From: Mycobacterium sp. D16Q13
GTDB taxonomy: Bacteria; Actinomycetota; Actinomycetes; Mycobacteriales; Mycobacteriaceae
Assembly: GCF_002013375.1 (NCBI RefSeq)
Contig: NZ_MAEW01000003.1
Span: 726,735 to 790,734 of the forward strand
Reading direction: 5' to 3'
DNA: 64,000 nt
The stretch's first letter is position 1, and every line of letters starts with the position of its first letter. The notes beneath the pieces are model-generated. The model was not told where the DNA came from. It saw nothing but the letters and a program-made list of their open reading frames with translations, and ran no database searches. Both the position numbers and the translations under genes were made by a program. Below, one piece after another: positions 16,601-25,525 of the stretch.

Positions 16601-17835
16601 TTCGGCTCCAGCCCAGCAAGACGGAGGTGCCTACACACCCCAAGCAGGTAGCCATCAACCTCGGCGACGGACCCCAGATAAGGAACATCGACCCGAAGTC
16701 TCCCGAGACGACACTGGCATTGCATCCGGCTGTCACCGACACCATCACGGTCACGGTGACTGACTGGACCGACATCATTGACCGCACCGCGCTTGGAACC
16801 GATCAGAACAAGCCGCCCGGAATCGCCGAGCTCGTCGCGCTGGACACCGGCGGTCGGCCGGTCGCCCCGGCCGATGCGCGGGCCAATGGCAACCGCGTGA
16901 TCAACATCGGATGCGCCGACGGCCCGGTGCTAGCGCTCGCCGGACGCTTCATCCCGATGTCCATCACCACCACGGTGCGGGATCTGCTGGACGGCAATGC
17001 CATCCAGGCGACTCCGTGCGATACCGCACCCATCGCGACGGGCGCAGGGCCTCAGGACGTCACCGTCAATCCACGCCAGCAGTTCATCGTCGATGGCGTC
17101 CAGCTCACCGCGCCGGACGCGGCACCGGCCTCCGCGACCGCGACCGTGGCACCCACGGGCAGATGGGATGCGGCCCGGCGTGAGGTGACCGCGGATCCCG
17201 CGTCGCACGACCGGGTGCTGGTGGTGCCCGAAAGCATCAACCCCGGGTGGGTGGCTCGTGATGCACAAGGGCACATCCTCGCCCCGGTACGGGTGAACGG
17301 ATGGCAGCAGGGATGGGTGCTTCCGGCCGGCAGCGGCGGGCCGATCACACTCACCTTCGGCCTCGACACCTGGTACCGGGCGGGACTGTTCGGCGGACTT
17401 GCGCTGCTTCCCGTCCTCGCACTGTTGGCCTTCATCCCCGTGCGCCGAAAAACCACCCTCGCCCAGGTGATCCCATGGCGCTCTGGCCGCGCGGCGGGTG
17501 TCGCGGTGCTGGCGGCTCTCACCGCCATCAGTGGCATCGCCGGGGCCGTGGTGGGCCTGGCCGCATTGGCGTTCAAGGTGTGGGCGCGCTGGCCCCTGCG
17601 CACGCTCACGGCAGCGGGGGCCTATGTCTCCGGCGGTTCTCTGCTGCTGGCCGGAGCGGCCCTCTCCCGGCATCCGTGGCGATCGGTGGGTGGATACACC
17701 GGTCACTCGTGGTGGATTCAGCTGCTGGGGCTGACCTCTGTGACCGCCGTGGCGTTGGCTGCGGTGCGGCTCCCATCGCGCCGCTTCTGGAAGCGCCGCA
17801 ATGCCTCCCGTGACGGAGATTCCACCAGCGCGTAA
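13603..17835 (+). CDS. aftD: alpha-(1->3)-arabinofuranosyltransferase AftD
   Basis: Very large membrane protein (1410 residues), ortholog of Rv0236c by length, domain order and neighbours. It transfers arabinofuranose from decaprenyl-phosphate-arabinose onto arabinogalactan and lipoarabinomannan. Residues 1-430 form a GT-C polytopic domain. Residues about 440-1230 are periplasmic and include discoidin/carbohydrate-binding modules (for example VIDRDNATSWVSSSLEAALGQWIRVDLDRPITNAILTVTPS and ATDGDPGTAWTAPQESVLRQHLPSLVIKLPKPVAVGGIRLQPS). Several transmembrane helices close the protein (about 1260-1390). The start is GTG at 13603. The last 118 bases overlap, on the other strand, the end of an acyltransferase gene. 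Probably essential by analogy with other mycobacteria. Confidence 0.93.
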   Translation: MTHRLDCSPLSRRWLAVAAAFALLLTFAQSPGQISPDTKLDLAINPLRFAARALNLWSSDLPFGQAQNQAYGYLFPHGAFFSLGHLLGVPAWVTQRLWWALLVVAGFWGVIRVAEALGIGTRGSRIIAAVAFALSPRVLTTLGAISSETLPMMLAPWVLLPVILTFQGRMSPRRAAALSAVAVALMGAVNAVATALACGVAAIWWLAHTPNRTWRRFTAWWIPCLALATSWWITALLIFGKISPRFLDFIESSGVTTQWTSLTEVLRGTDSWTPFVAPTATAGSSLVTQSAMVIATAMIAAAGMAGLAMRGMPARGRLVAILLVGLVLLTAGYTGALGSPVGQQIQFFLDDGGTPLRNVHKLEPLIRLPLILGLAHALSRIPLPASVTVREWLAALARPERNRAVALGIAVLVALAASTSLAWTGRLVPRGGFDEIPGYWNETAHWLADHDDGGRALVVPGAPFAIQTWGLTRDEPLQALGQTPWGVRDSIPLTPPETIRAIDSVQQLFAAGRPSDGLADTLEQQGISYLVVRNDLDPDTSRSARPILVHHTIDGSPGLTKVAQFGDPVGAGTVEGFVADSDLRPKYPAVEIYSVGHGKGYGEPYFADIDSMPRVAGGPEALLRLGERRRQLNQPPLGPSLLATDAAQAGLRPGPAMVTDSPLARETDYGRVDDHSSAIRAPGDKRRTFNRVPDYPATGVPAVNGSWTGGTITASSSASDSTALPNVAPGTSTAAVIDRDNATSWVSSSLEAALGQWIRVDLDRPITNAILTVTPSATALGAQVRRLEVETDNGTTSVRFDEPGKPLDVALRPGETNWVKVTATGTEDGTSGVQFGITELSLTQYDAAGYAHSVDLRHSATLPSPPAEAAVFGWDLGSPLEGRPGCMPSPERLRCAGTLSLAPEEPGTFIRTLTVPRPLSLTPRLWVRARSGPQLRDLITQPGTTAASGSADLIDLRGSSYAATDGDPGTAWTAPQESVLRQHLPSLVIKLPKPVAVGGIRLQPSKTEVPTHPKQVAINLGDGPQIRNIDPKSPETTLALHPAVTDTITVTVTDWTDIIDRTALGTDQNKPPGIAELVALDTGGRPVAPADARANGNRVINIGCADGPVLALAGRFIPMSITTTVRDLLDGNAIQATPCDTAPIATGAGPQDVTVNPRQQFIVDGVQLTAPDAAPASATATVAPTGRWDAARREVTADPASHDRVLVVPESINPGWVARDAQGHILAPVRVNGWQQGWVLPAGSGGPITLTFGLDTWYRAGLFGGLALLPVLALLAFIPVRRKTTLAQVIPWRSGRAAGVAVLAALTAISGIAGAVVGLAALAFKVWARWPLRTLTAAGAYVSGGSLLLAGAALSRHPWRSVGGYTGHSWWIQLLGLTSVTAVALAAVRLPSRRFWKRRNASRDGDSTSA

Positions 17836-18896
17836 CTGACAGCGGCCATCGCGAAGCCGAAGATCAGCGTCAGAATCAGCACCAGCGGGAAGTGACCGCT
17901 GAACGGGAAGCGCCCGATGACGGTAAAGACCATGTTCAGGGCCGCCAGATGCCAGATGAACAGGCCGTAGGACCAACGCCCCAGCGTCACCATCAGCGGG
18001 CTGCTCAATATTCGGTGCGGCGTGCCCGGGGCATCCAATGTCAACGGCATCAGCAGCGCCCACGCCAGCGTGGCACCCATCGCGATCTTGACGGCGTACT
18101 GATGCGGCGGTGCCTGAGTCAGCCCCTGCGGTCCGGCCAGCGGGGAGGCTGCCACCCCGAAGGCGATAAGGGCCACCACGGCGAGCAGCACGCGGCGACG
18201 CGCCAGGTGCAGTGTCCAAGCGGGTGGCGCCGAGCTCCATTCGGCCAGCAGCATGCCCGCGACGAACCACGAGAAGAAGGCGGGCGGCCACGTCAGCGGA
18301 TTGACGCCCACGGCCGCGTGAAAGGGGATGAACGACCAGCCGAGACTGATGGCACCGAGGGACATGAGCACCGGAGCACGCCATCGCCCCGGCACCCGCC
18401 GCATGGCGACCGCGATGACCGGCAGCGCCACATAGAACGCCACCTCGACCGCCAGGCTCCACATCTGTGTCAGACCTGCCGTCAGAGTTAGCGGGATATA
18501 CAACTGTGTGAGCGTCAGGTTGGCCGCCCAGACCACCCAGCTGGCCCCCATCGCATCCGGCAACAGCAACAGGATGACAACGACGGCGGCCAGGTAGGCC
18601 GGGACGATGCGGACGAACCGCGACGCGAAGTAGCGCCCGGTGGACGCGGCCGCGGGCCCGCCGTGTGCTGCCGCGGCATGTGGCCGCCACAGCAGAAATC
18701 CAGATAGCGCGAAAAAGACGGCCACCGCCAGGTCAAAGCGGCCCAGGATGCGTCCGTCGACGCCACCGTTGTGACCCGTCTGAAACGCGGTGTGGGTGAC
18801 CACGACGCCCATCGCCGCGCAGGCGCGCATGCCCTCCAATGCTGGGACAAAGCCCCGCGCATGGACGGCCGGAGCCGATGGCCGCACTGTCGTCAC
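17718..18896 (-). CDS. membrane acyltransferase family 3 protein (Rv0228-like)
   Basis: Protein of 392 residues with about ten hydrophobic segments, typical of acyltransferase 3 proteins that O-acylate surface glycans or lipids. Motifs are FVPALEGMRACAAMGVVVTHTAF (catalytic-type His near the N-terminus), RFVRIVPAYLAAVVV, QMWSLAVEVAFYVALPV and SYGLFIWHLAALNM. In M. tuberculosis the equivalent Rv0228 also neighbours the Rv0224c to Rv0227c block. Its 3' end overlaps aftD tail to tail by 118 bases, so its last 39 codons are antisense to the AftD C-terminus. An acylation step on an envelope glycan is the likely job; the acceptor is unknown. Confidence 0.85.
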   Translation of the reverse strand: MTTVRPSAPAVHARGFVPALEGMRACAAMGVVVTHTAFQTGHNGGVDGRILGRFDLAVAVFFALSGFLLWRPHAAAAHGGPAAASTGRYFASRFVRIVPAYLAAVVVILLLLPDAMGASWVVWAANLTLTQLYIPLTLTAGLTQMWSLAVEVAFYVALPVIAVAMRRVPGRWRAPVLMSLGAISLGWSFIPFHAAVGVNPLTWPPAFFSWFVAGMLLAEWSSAPPAWTLHLARRRVLLAVVALIAFGVAASPLAGPQGLTQAPPHQYAVKIAMGATLAWALLMPLTLDAPGTPHRILSSPLMVTLGRWSYGLFIWHLAALNMVFTVIGRFPFSGHFPLVLILTLIFGFAMAAVSYALVESPSREALRRFQKRRDGSRTAANATAVTEVSPSS

Positions 18897-19078
18897 CCCG
18901 CCGAGGGTACGGTTCTAAGTCGATCCGGCGGCATTTGACCAGAACCAGGACCTGGGAATCCGTACGATCGCCAAATGACCACCTGGCGGCCACGGCTGTT
19001 AGGGTCAGACAGATTTGCCCTGGGCATGCCATCTCGTCACGCACAGGGTTACCGCACGTTAAGGAGGGTTCGGCCACA

Positions 19079-20260
19079 GTGAACCGCGGGGTCATGATGC
19101 GTATCGCAGCGTGCGGGCTGCTGGGGCTGGGTTCGGCGCTCATCATCGCCGCACTGTTGCTCAGCACGTACACGAGCAACCGGCTTGCGAAGATTCCGCT
19201 CGACTGGGACGCCACATTGGTGAGCGAGGGCAAGGGCCGTGCCCTGGACCCGGCGTCGCTGTCCGGACCGAAGTTCATCGCCGATCCGGATAAGCCGCTG
19301 GCGCTGCAGGAGCAGATCACCACCGTCAGCCCCACCGACGCCACCAAGGTCGGCCTGCAGGCGGGCATCACCCTTCGGCGCACCGATAAGCAGGGCGACG
19401 CCGGTTTGGTTCTCGCCACTGTCGACACCGTCACCGTGGACCGCCACTCCGCCGAGGCGATCTCCAGCGATGACAACCCCGGCGGCAGTGTCCAGAAGCC
19501 ACGCGCTATCGAGGACGAGACACCACCGACGACGATTGCGCTCAAGCACGAAGGGTTGAGCTACCGGTTCCCCTTCGACACCGAGAAGAAGACGTACCAG
19601 TACTTCGACGTAGTCGCCCAGCGAGCATTCGACGCCAACTACACCGGCGAAGAAGATGTCAACGGGCTCACCGCCTACCACTTCACCCAGAACGTGGGCT
19701 ACGACGCCAACGGCAAGCTGGTCGAACCGGTCTCGTACCCCTCGTTGTACGACAAGGACGAGGACTCGAAGGTCACGGCCCGCGCCCAGCAGTGGGGTGT
19801 GGAAGCAGAGCGCGAGGACGAAGAGATCACCATGACCCGCTACTACGCGGCACAGCGTGAGTTCTGGGTGGATCCGGTCAGCGGCATCATCGTCAAGAGC
19901 AAACAGCATGCGCTGCAGTACTACTCGCGTGACGCGCTCAAGCCCGAGGTCCCGATGGTGGACTACACCGTGCAGTCGAACGACGAGACCGTCGAGAAGC
20001 AGGTGAAAGCGGCACGCGATACCCGCGACAGCCTGTCCATCTGGTCGAACATTCTGCCGATCACCTTCGCCGCTCTCGGCGTCGTGGCGCTGGTCGGTGG
20101 TGGGCTGCTGGGCTCGTTCAGCCTGCGCGCCGAGTCGGCGTTGATCGACCCCGGCCTCGACACGGTCGATCATGGCTTCTTCGGCCGTCGCGGTCCGGAG
20201 AAGCCGCCCGCCAGCGAGGCCGACACCGACAAGTTCCCGTCGCCCCGAAACCACCTCTAG
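19079..20260 (+). CDS. DUF3068 / PorA-family envelope protein (Rv0227c-like)
   Basis: Protein of 393 residues, DUF3068 (PF11271, named after a porin). A transmembrane helix sits at about 8-30 (AACGLLGLGSALIIAALLLS), then a long extracytoplasmic domain with EDVNGLTAYHFTQNV and EREDEEITMTRYYAAQREFWVDPVSGIIVKSKQHALQYY, and a second helix at about 325-350 (ILPITFAALGVVALVGGGLLGSF). The start is taken as GTG at 19079 because AGGAGG lies 11 bases upstream; ATGs at 19094 and 19097 are alternatives. Ortholog of Rv0227c. It heads a run with the following membrane gene. Pore activity is not shown by the sequence. Confidence 0.85.
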   Translation: MNRGVMMRIAACGLLGLGSALIIAALLLSTYTSNRLAKIPLDWDATLVSEGKGRALDPASLSGPKFIADPDKPLALQEQITTVSPTDATKVGLQAGITLRRTDKQGDAGLVLATVDTVTVDRHSAEAISSDDNPGGSVQKPRAIEDETPPTTIALKHEGLSYRFPFDTEKKTYQYFDVVAQRAFDANYTGEEDVNGLTAYHFTQNVGYDANGKLVEPVSYPSLYDKDEDSKVTARAQQWGVEAEREDEEITMTRYYAAQREFWVDPVSGIIVKSKQHALQYYSRDALKPEVPMVDYTVQSNDETVEKQVKAARDTRDSLSIWSNILPITFAALGVVALVGGGLLGSFSLRAESALIDPGLDTVDHGFFGRRGPEKPPASEADTDKFPSPRNHL

Positions 20261-21953
20261 CCGGGACGTCTTGCGCCGCACGCGCGTCATCGCGGCGCCG
20301 CTCTACGCATTGGGCTTGGCGGCGGCCATTACCGCGCCTCTTGCCGCACCCGGTTATCTGCTGATCCGTGACGCCGTCTCAACCCCGCGGTCTTACCTGA
20401 CCGATGCGGCGCTGGGGGTAGGCGAGGCAGCCCCTCGCGCCGTCCCGCAGGACTTCTTCATCGCCATCGCGACGTCACTTGTTGACGGCGGAATCCTCGT
20501 CAAGGCCCTTCTCGCGGTGAGTTTGTGGCTCGCCGGGTGGGGAGCGGCGCGCCTGGCCGCTCAACTGGTCCCAGACGCCGGGATTCCCGGCGAGCTGGTG
20601 GCCGCCACCATTGCGATCTGGAATCCCTATGTGGCTGAACGGCTTTTGCAGGGCCATTGGAGTCTGCTGGTCGGTTACGGCTGCCTACCGTGGGTCGCGC
20701 TGACGGTAATTCGGCTGCACACGGCGACCAGTATCGGCGCATGGTGCACGCTGGCGTTCTGGATCGCCGCGGCCGGATTGACGCCCACCGGAACGGTGCT
20801 CGCACTGATCGTCGGGCTGGCCGTGTCGTCAGATCTGCGGTCAAGGCTTGGTGTACTGGCGATTTCGCTGCTGGCCGCGATGCCGTGGCTGGTGGCCTCG
20901 GGGTTGGGCACGGCCATACCGGCCGGAGACCAGGCCGGGGTCCACGCTTTCGCGGCCCGGGCCGAGCCTGGGCTGGGCACGCTCGGCAGCCTGGCCTCAC
21001 TCGGCGGTATGTGGAATGCCTCTGCGGTGCCGGCCTCGCGAACCACATTGTTCGCGTTGGCCTTCTCGGCGGTGCTGCTCGTGGTGCTGGCGGTGGGCGT
21101 GGTGGTGCTGTGGCGCACCCGAACAGCGCTCGGATTGCTCGGTATTGCCGGTGCGGCCGTGATTCTTCCGGCGCTGCTGGCGACGGGCCCGGGGCTGTCG
21201 CTGACCACCTGGCTCATCACCGAGGTGCCCGGCCTGGGCATTTTGCGTGACGGCCAGAAGTGGGTGGCGCTGGCGGTACCGGGGTACGCGGTGGCCGGTG
21301 CCGCCGCCGTGACCGCGGTACGCGAACGTTCCGCACAACTAGTGGGAGCCGGAGTGGCATGCGCAGCACTGATATTGACGCTGCCTGATCTGGCTTGGGG
21401 AGTGGGAGGCCGAGTCGAGTCGGTGGTCTACCCGGCCGGATGGCACACGGTCGCCGCCTACATCAACGCCGAACCTCATCCGGTGGCTGTATTGCCACCG
21501 GAGACCATGCGGCAATACCCGTGGGGACCTCCTTCGATCCCGGTGCTGGATCCGTTCCCGCGCTGGATCCGCGGAGACGCGGTGAGTAGCGGCGACCTTC
21601 GTGTCGACGGGCAGGACGTGCGCGGCGACGGCACCCGGGGACGTGTCGTCGAACAGCTGCTACGCACCGGCGCCACACCGCGCGAGCTCGCGGCGCAGGG
21701 CATCGGCTGGGTGGTCCTGCAGGCTAAAACTCCTGGTGAACAAGAGTTTTCGTCAACAACACTGGCGCAGCTCGAGCCGGTCTACCGCGACGGCGACATC
21801 GCGCTCTACCGGGTACCCGGGCCGTGGGAATCCATCGGAGCATCACCGAGCCGTCGCAACACCGCCATTGCGGCACATACGATCTGGGTGGCACTCCTGG
21901 CAGCGGGCGTGCTGGCCGGCGGCCTGCGCCTCACCCACCGCCGGCGAGCGTAA
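20172..21953 (+). CDS. polytopic membrane protein, Rv0226c-like, possible GT-C enzyme
   Basis: Up to 593 residues with about ten to twelve transmembrane helices. A C-terminal extracytoplasmic part (about 430-560, containing PPETMRQYPWGPPSIPVLDPFPRWI and GIGWVVLQAKTP) precedes a final helix. Size, topology and position match Rv0226c. The layout recalls GT-C transferases that use polyprenyl-phosphate sugars, but I see no certain catalytic motif. The start is uncertain: the ATG at 20172 overlaps the DUF3068 gene by 89 bases and lacks a ribosome site. A TTG at 20271, just after that gene's stop, would give about 560 residues and also leads directly into the first helix. Confidence 0.78.
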   Translation: MASSAVAVRRSRPPARPTPTSSRRPETTSSRDVLRRTRVIAAPLYALGLAAAITAPLAAPGYLLIRDAVSTPRSYLTDAALGVGEAAPRAVPQDFFIAIATSLVDGGILVKALLAVSLWLAGWGAARLAAQLVPDAGIPGELVAATIAIWNPYVAERLLQGHWSLLVGYGCLPWVALTVIRLHTATSIGAWCTLAFWIAAAGLTPTGTVLALIVGLAVSSDLRSRLGVLAISLLAAMPWLVASGLGTAIPAGDQAGVHAFAARAEPGLGTLGSLASLGGMWNASAVPASRTTLFALAFSAVLLVVLAVGVVVLWRTRTALGLLGIAGAAVILPALLATGPGLSLTTWLITEVPGLGILRDGQKWVALAVPGYAVAGAAAVTAVRERSAQLVGAGVACAALILTLPDLAWGVGGRVESVVYPAGWHTVAAYINAEPHPVAVLPPETMRQYPWGPPSIPVLDPFPRWIRGDAVSSGDLRVDGQDVRGDGTRGRVVEQLLRTGATPRELAAQGIGWVVLQAKTPGEQEFSSTTLAQLEPVYRDGDIALYRVPGPWESIGASPSRRNTAIAAHTIWVALLAAGVLAGGLRLTHRRRA

Positions 21954-22177
21954 CCACGCCAAGAGTCATGGGCCGAGGGAACCACCGCACTGGCCGTGAA
22001 GCTGTAGTCGTCGAGCTCTACCTCCAGCCGCTGCTGGATATCGTCGTTGAACCTGTCCTGCCGGTCCTTGCGCACATCGAGGGTCAGGAGCCCGCGGCTG
22101 CGGATAATGCCGATCACGCCGCAAGGATCGGTGCCTCGCTGGCGGCCCGGTATCTCACCGCGGGCTGATCCGTCAGA

Positions 22178-23410
22178 TCAGGCGGGAATTTCGACCTGCG
22201 GAGCCGCGACCGGTTCGTCACCGACGATCCCCGACACCGGGATGCCGAGCATCGCCGCCTTGAGCACGGTCCACACACCGGCCGCGCTGCGCTCCCACGA
22301 CAGGTCGGCACAGCGAGCACGCGCCGCCTCGCCCATCCGGTAACGAAGGTTGTTGTCCGCCAACAGGGTCGCGGTATGCCGGACGAACTCATCCTGGTCG
22401 CGGGCCAGCAGACCGGTGATGCCGTCGGTGACCGAATCGGTAAGGCCACCGGAAGAGCGGTAGCCGACCGTGGGCACGCCATGCTGCGCGGCCTCGGTGA
22501 CCGCCAGGCCCCAGCCTTCCTTGCGTGACGGCATCAGGTGCACCCAGGCACGTTGCAGCACCCGGTGTTTGGCTTCCTCACCGAGATATCCGTGAAATGT
22601 CACCGACTCGGAAATACCCAGCCGGGCAGCATGCCCCACCAGCGGATCCATCCACCAGCCATCGCCGACGACATCGAGATGCACGTCGGGTACATGGTCA
22701 CGCAGTAGCGCGAGCGTGGTCAGCGCGTGCTCAATCTGCTTATGCGGCACCAAGCGCGAGAGCACCACGACTCGCGGCGTCTCGCTGCGGGCACCGTCCA
22801 GCGCCTCGGCCACCGACAGCGCCGGTATCTGATCGATACCGTTGCGCACCACAGCAATCCGTCCGGGCTCCACACCGAGCGCCACCAAGTCGGATGCGGA
22901 CGGCTGCGAGACCGTCAAGTACTGGTTGCGCCGGTGCATTCGCGGAGACAACCGCGATTCCAACCACCAGCCCAGCCTGCCGATGAGCTGCCCCGCCACC
23001 GGCCACTGCTCTCGGTGGCAGTGGTGCACCAGCATCACCACGGGCGCCGTCACCACGGTGCTGGCGAAAAAGGGGATGCCGTTCTGGGTATCGATGACGA
23101 CATCGGGGCGCACCTCACGCAGTGCGCCCAGACCGACGCGACCGGCCAGCAGCGACAACAGTGCGCGCGGGTACACCGTGAACCGCCCACCGCCACGTGA
23201 GATGCGCACTCCGTTGACCACCTCATGGCGAGGCGCGCCGGGGTAGGCGGCACATCGCAGTGTCACCCTGACACCGGACGCGGCCAGCTCGGCGCCGATG
23301 CGCTGCAGGTATGTCTCGCTACCGCCGCCCTGCGGATGGTCGGTATCACGCCAGCACAACATGAGGACCTCCCGCGGGAGGCCCGGCTGATCTGACGCTT
23401 CGCTTAACAC
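22178..23410 (-). CDS. GT4-family glycosyltransferase (Rv0225-like)
   Basis: Protein of 410 residues, GT-B fold, glycosyltransferase family 4. The N-terminal half has MLCWRDTDHPQGGGSETYLQRIGAELAASG (acceptor and phosphate loop). The C-terminal half has VVLSRLVPHKQIEHAL, LDVVGDGWW and PSRKEGWGLAVTEAAQHGVPTVGYRSSGGLTDSV, the ExxxxxxxE nucleotide-sugar site. It should be a cytosolic, membrane-associated transferase using a sugar nucleotide, perhaps GDP-mannose, though the donor is not readable. It is divergent from the Rv0224c-like methyltransferase, 80 bases apart, as in M. tuberculosis. Confidence 0.88.
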   Translation of the reverse strand: MLSEASDQPGLPREVLMLCWRDTDHPQGGGSETYLQRIGAELAASGVRVTLRCAAYPGAPRHEVVNGVRISRGGGRFTVYPRALLSLLAGRVGLGALREVRPDVVIDTQNGIPFFASTVVTAPVVMLVHHCHREQWPVAGQLIGRLGWWLESRLSPRMHRRNQYLTVSQPSASDLVALGVEPGRIAVVRNGIDQIPALSVAEALDGARSETPRVVVLSRLVPHKQIEHALTTLALLRDHVPDVHLDVVGDGWWMDPLVGHAARLGISESVTFHGYLGEEAKHRVLQRAWVHLMPSRKEGWGLAVTEAAQHGVPTVGYRSSGGLTDSVTDGITGLLARDQDEFVRHTATLLADNNLRYRMGEAARARCADLSWERSAAGVWTVLKAAMLGIPVSGIVGDEPVAAPQVEIPA

Positions 23411-23490
23411 CGCTAAGCACCCTAGGCCGTTAGGGTGGGCCTCCAGAAATTCCGTGTTCCGTAAAAGAAGACCGAGCAGAACGAGAACCC

Positions 23491-24270
23491 GTGCCGGATA
23501 TCACCGATCTGTTTGCGCAGCGAGCCACTCTGCGGCGTTCTACCAGCTTGTTGTCATCTTTTCGCTTCGAGCAGAGTGCGCCCGAGCGGTTCTACGGAAC
23601 GGTGGCGCAGGACACAGTTCACCTGGTCGCCGACTTGTGGCTACAGGCCACCGGCACCGGGTTGCAGGGCCGCACCGTGCTGGATGTCGGGGGCGGGCCG
23701 GGCTACTTCGCCTCGGCCTTCGCCGACGCCGGCGCACAGTACGTCGGTGTCGAACCCGACCCTCGGGAGATGCATGCGGCTCCTGACGGAACCCAGGGCA
23801 TCCACGATCCACGAGCGGCATATCTGCGCGCATCCGGAATGGCCTTGCCGTTCGCCGACGACAGCGTCGACATCTGCCTGTCCTCCAACGTGGCCGAGCA
23901 TGTACCCGAGCCCTGGCGCCTCGGCGCGGAAATGTTGCGGGTCACCCGCACGGGCGGGCTGGCGGTCTTGTCGTACACCGTCTGGCTCGGCCCTTTCGGT
24001 GGCCACGAAATGGGTCTGACGCATTACTTCGGCGGTGCCCGCGCCGCCCGCTGGTACACCCGCAAGCACGGCCATGCGCCCAAGAACAACTACGGGTCGT
24101 CACTTTTCCCGGTCTCCGTGCGCGACGGGCTCCAGTGGGCACACAGCACGGGCGCGCTGGTTGCCGCATTTCCCCGCTACCACCCCAAATGGGCATGGTG
24201 GATCACCAAAGTTCCCGCTGTGCGGGAGGTTCTGGTGAGCAATTTGGTGCTTGTCCTGCGCCCCCACTGA
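23491..24270 (+). CDS. SAM-dependent methyltransferase (Rv0224c-like)
   Basis: Protein of 259 residues, class I Rossmann methyltransferase. Motif I is VLDVGGGPGYFASAFADAG (about 55-72), followed by YVGVEPD, VDICLSSNVAEHVPEPWRLGAEMLRVTRTGGLAVLSY, and a C-terminal part with HYFGGARAARWYTRKHGHAPKNNYGSSLF. The start is GTG at 23491. It is ortholog-like to Rv0224c and divergent from the GT4 gene. Methylation of an envelope glycan or lipid intermediate fits the neighbourhood, but the substrate is not known from sequence. Confidence 0.88.
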   Translation: MPDITDLFAQRATLRRSTSLLSSFRFEQSAPERFYGTVAQDTVHLVADLWLQATGTGLQGRTVLDVGGGPGYFASAFADAGAQYVGVEPDPREMHAAPDGTQGIHDPRAAYLRASGMALPFADDSVDICLSSNVAEHVPEPWRLGAEMLRVTRTGGLAVLSYTVWLGPFGGHEMGLTHYFGGARAARWYTRKHGHAPKNNYGSSLFPVSVRDGLQWAHSTGALVAAFPRYHPKWAWWITKVPAVREVLVSNLVLVLRPH

Positions 24271-24343
24271 ATCCAGAATTGCAACAGGTTCCACTTCCCC
24301 TGACTGCCCGGTAGTGTTGCGTACGTCACGCAACGAGGCGGAC

Positions 24344-25525
24344 ATGAAACGGAAGTCACGACACTTGACTGAGCAGACAGCGACGCATGAGGACGTTGCA
24401 CGCCCCGCGGAATCACAACGGGACCCGGAGACCTTGCGCGGCGCACTCGCCGAGTGGATCTCCGCCCAGCTGCCGGCCGATGCCGCGCTCAGCGTGGACC
24501 ACGCGGAGCTGCCCAGCGCCAACGGCATGTCCAGCGAGACGATCCTGGCCGATGCGCAGTGGACCGAGAACGGTGTGCGCGCTGCCCACCGGCTGGTGAT
24601 CAGGACGGCACCTCAGCCCGACTCGAGCCCGGTGTTTTCGACTTATGACATGCGCCGCCAGTTCGACGTGATGGACAAGCTCGGCCAGCACACCAGCGCG
24701 GTGGTTCCGCCGGTGCTCTGGTACTGCGATGACCCCTCGGTGCTCGGCGGCGAGTTCTTCGTCATGAAGCGCGTCGACGGGGAGGTGCCGCCCGACCGGA
24801 TGCCCTACACCTTCGGATCCTGGGTGACCGAGGCCTCCGCTGCCGACCGCCGCAAGATGCAGCGACTCACCGTCGACCAGATCGCCCGAGTTCACTCGGC
24901 GCCCGTCGAAGAGTTCGCGTTCCTCGACGACGCCCGCGAGGGGGAGACGGGTCTGGACGCCCATGTGCGCCGCACCCACGAGTTCTATGAGTGGGTACGC
25001 GGCGACGGCCCCACCATCCCGTTGATCGACCGCGGCTTCGCGTGGTTACGCGAGAACTGGCCGACCGAATCGCTAGGCACGAAAGATGCTGTCAGTTGGG
25101 GTGATTCGCGCCCGGGAAACGTCATCTACCAGAATTTCGAGCCGGTAGCACTGCTCGACTGGGAGATGGCTACCGTGGGGCCCCGCGAGCTCGACCTTGG
25201 ATGGATCATCTTCCTGCACAGATTCTTCCAGGATCTGGCCGAAGTGGCGACGCTCCCGGGCCTCCCGGATTTCTGTCGGCGCGAGGACATCGCCGCCGAG
25301 TACGCCGCACTCACCGGGCACCACGCGGGCGATCTGGACTTCTACACCGCCTATGCCGCGCTGCAGCACGCCGTGATCATGGTGCGCATTCAGATGCGTG
25401 CCATGGCTTTTGGTATGGCAGAGATGCCGAATGACCCCGATGATTTGATCCTGCACAGGGCTACGCTGGAGAAGATGCTGGACGGAAAGTACTGGTCGCA
25501 GCTCGCAGAGGAGACCAGCGCGTGA
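24344..25525 (+). CDS. aminoglycoside-phosphotransferase-fold kinase
   Basis: Protein of 393 residues of the APH/choline-kinase-like group common in mycobacterial lipid and alcohol catabolism clusters; drug resistance is unlikely. The catalytic loop is AVSWGDSRPGNVIYQ (Asp and Asn of the Brenner motif, with Trp in the place of the usual His) and the metal-binding segment is VALLDWEMATVGPRELDLGW. The ATG at 24344 has GAGG 7 bases upstream; the frame extends further upstream without support. The stop overlaps the next gene in GTGA. It is first of three translationally coupled genes ending with an aldehyde dehydrogenase, so phosphorylation of an alcohol or acyl intermediate is plausible. Confidence 0.85.
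   Translation: MKRKSRHLTEQTATHEDVARPAESQRDPETLRGALAEWISAQLPADAALSVDHAELPSANGMSSETILADAQWTENGVRAAHRLVIRTAPQPDSSPVFSTYDMRRQFDVMDKLGQHTSAVVPPVLWYCDDPSVLGGEFFVMKRVDGEVPPDRMPYTFGSWVTEASAADRRKMQRLTVDQIARVHSAPVEEFAFLDDAREGETGLDAHVRRTHEFYEWVRGDGPTIPLIDRGFAWLRENWPTESLGTKDAVSWGDSRPGNVIYQNFEPVALLDWEMATVGPRELDLGWIIFLHRFFQDLAEVATLPGLPDFCRREDIAAEYAALTGHHAGDLDFYTAYAALQHAVIMVRIQMRAMAFGMAEMPNDPDDLILHRATLEKMLDGKYWSQLAEETSA

Noticed and set aside
21954..22177. Open frames on both strands in the gap between the Rv0226c-like and GT4 genes (66 residues plus, up to 103 residues minus)
   Set aside because: No ribosome site, no recognised motif, and each frame continues antisense into neighbouring genes. A decayed remnant is possible but not supported.
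24344..25525. APH-fold protein as an aminoglycoside resistance gene
   Set aside because: Operon context with aldehyde dehydrogenase and the altered Brenner motif fit the catabolic APH-like group; nothing points to drug modification.
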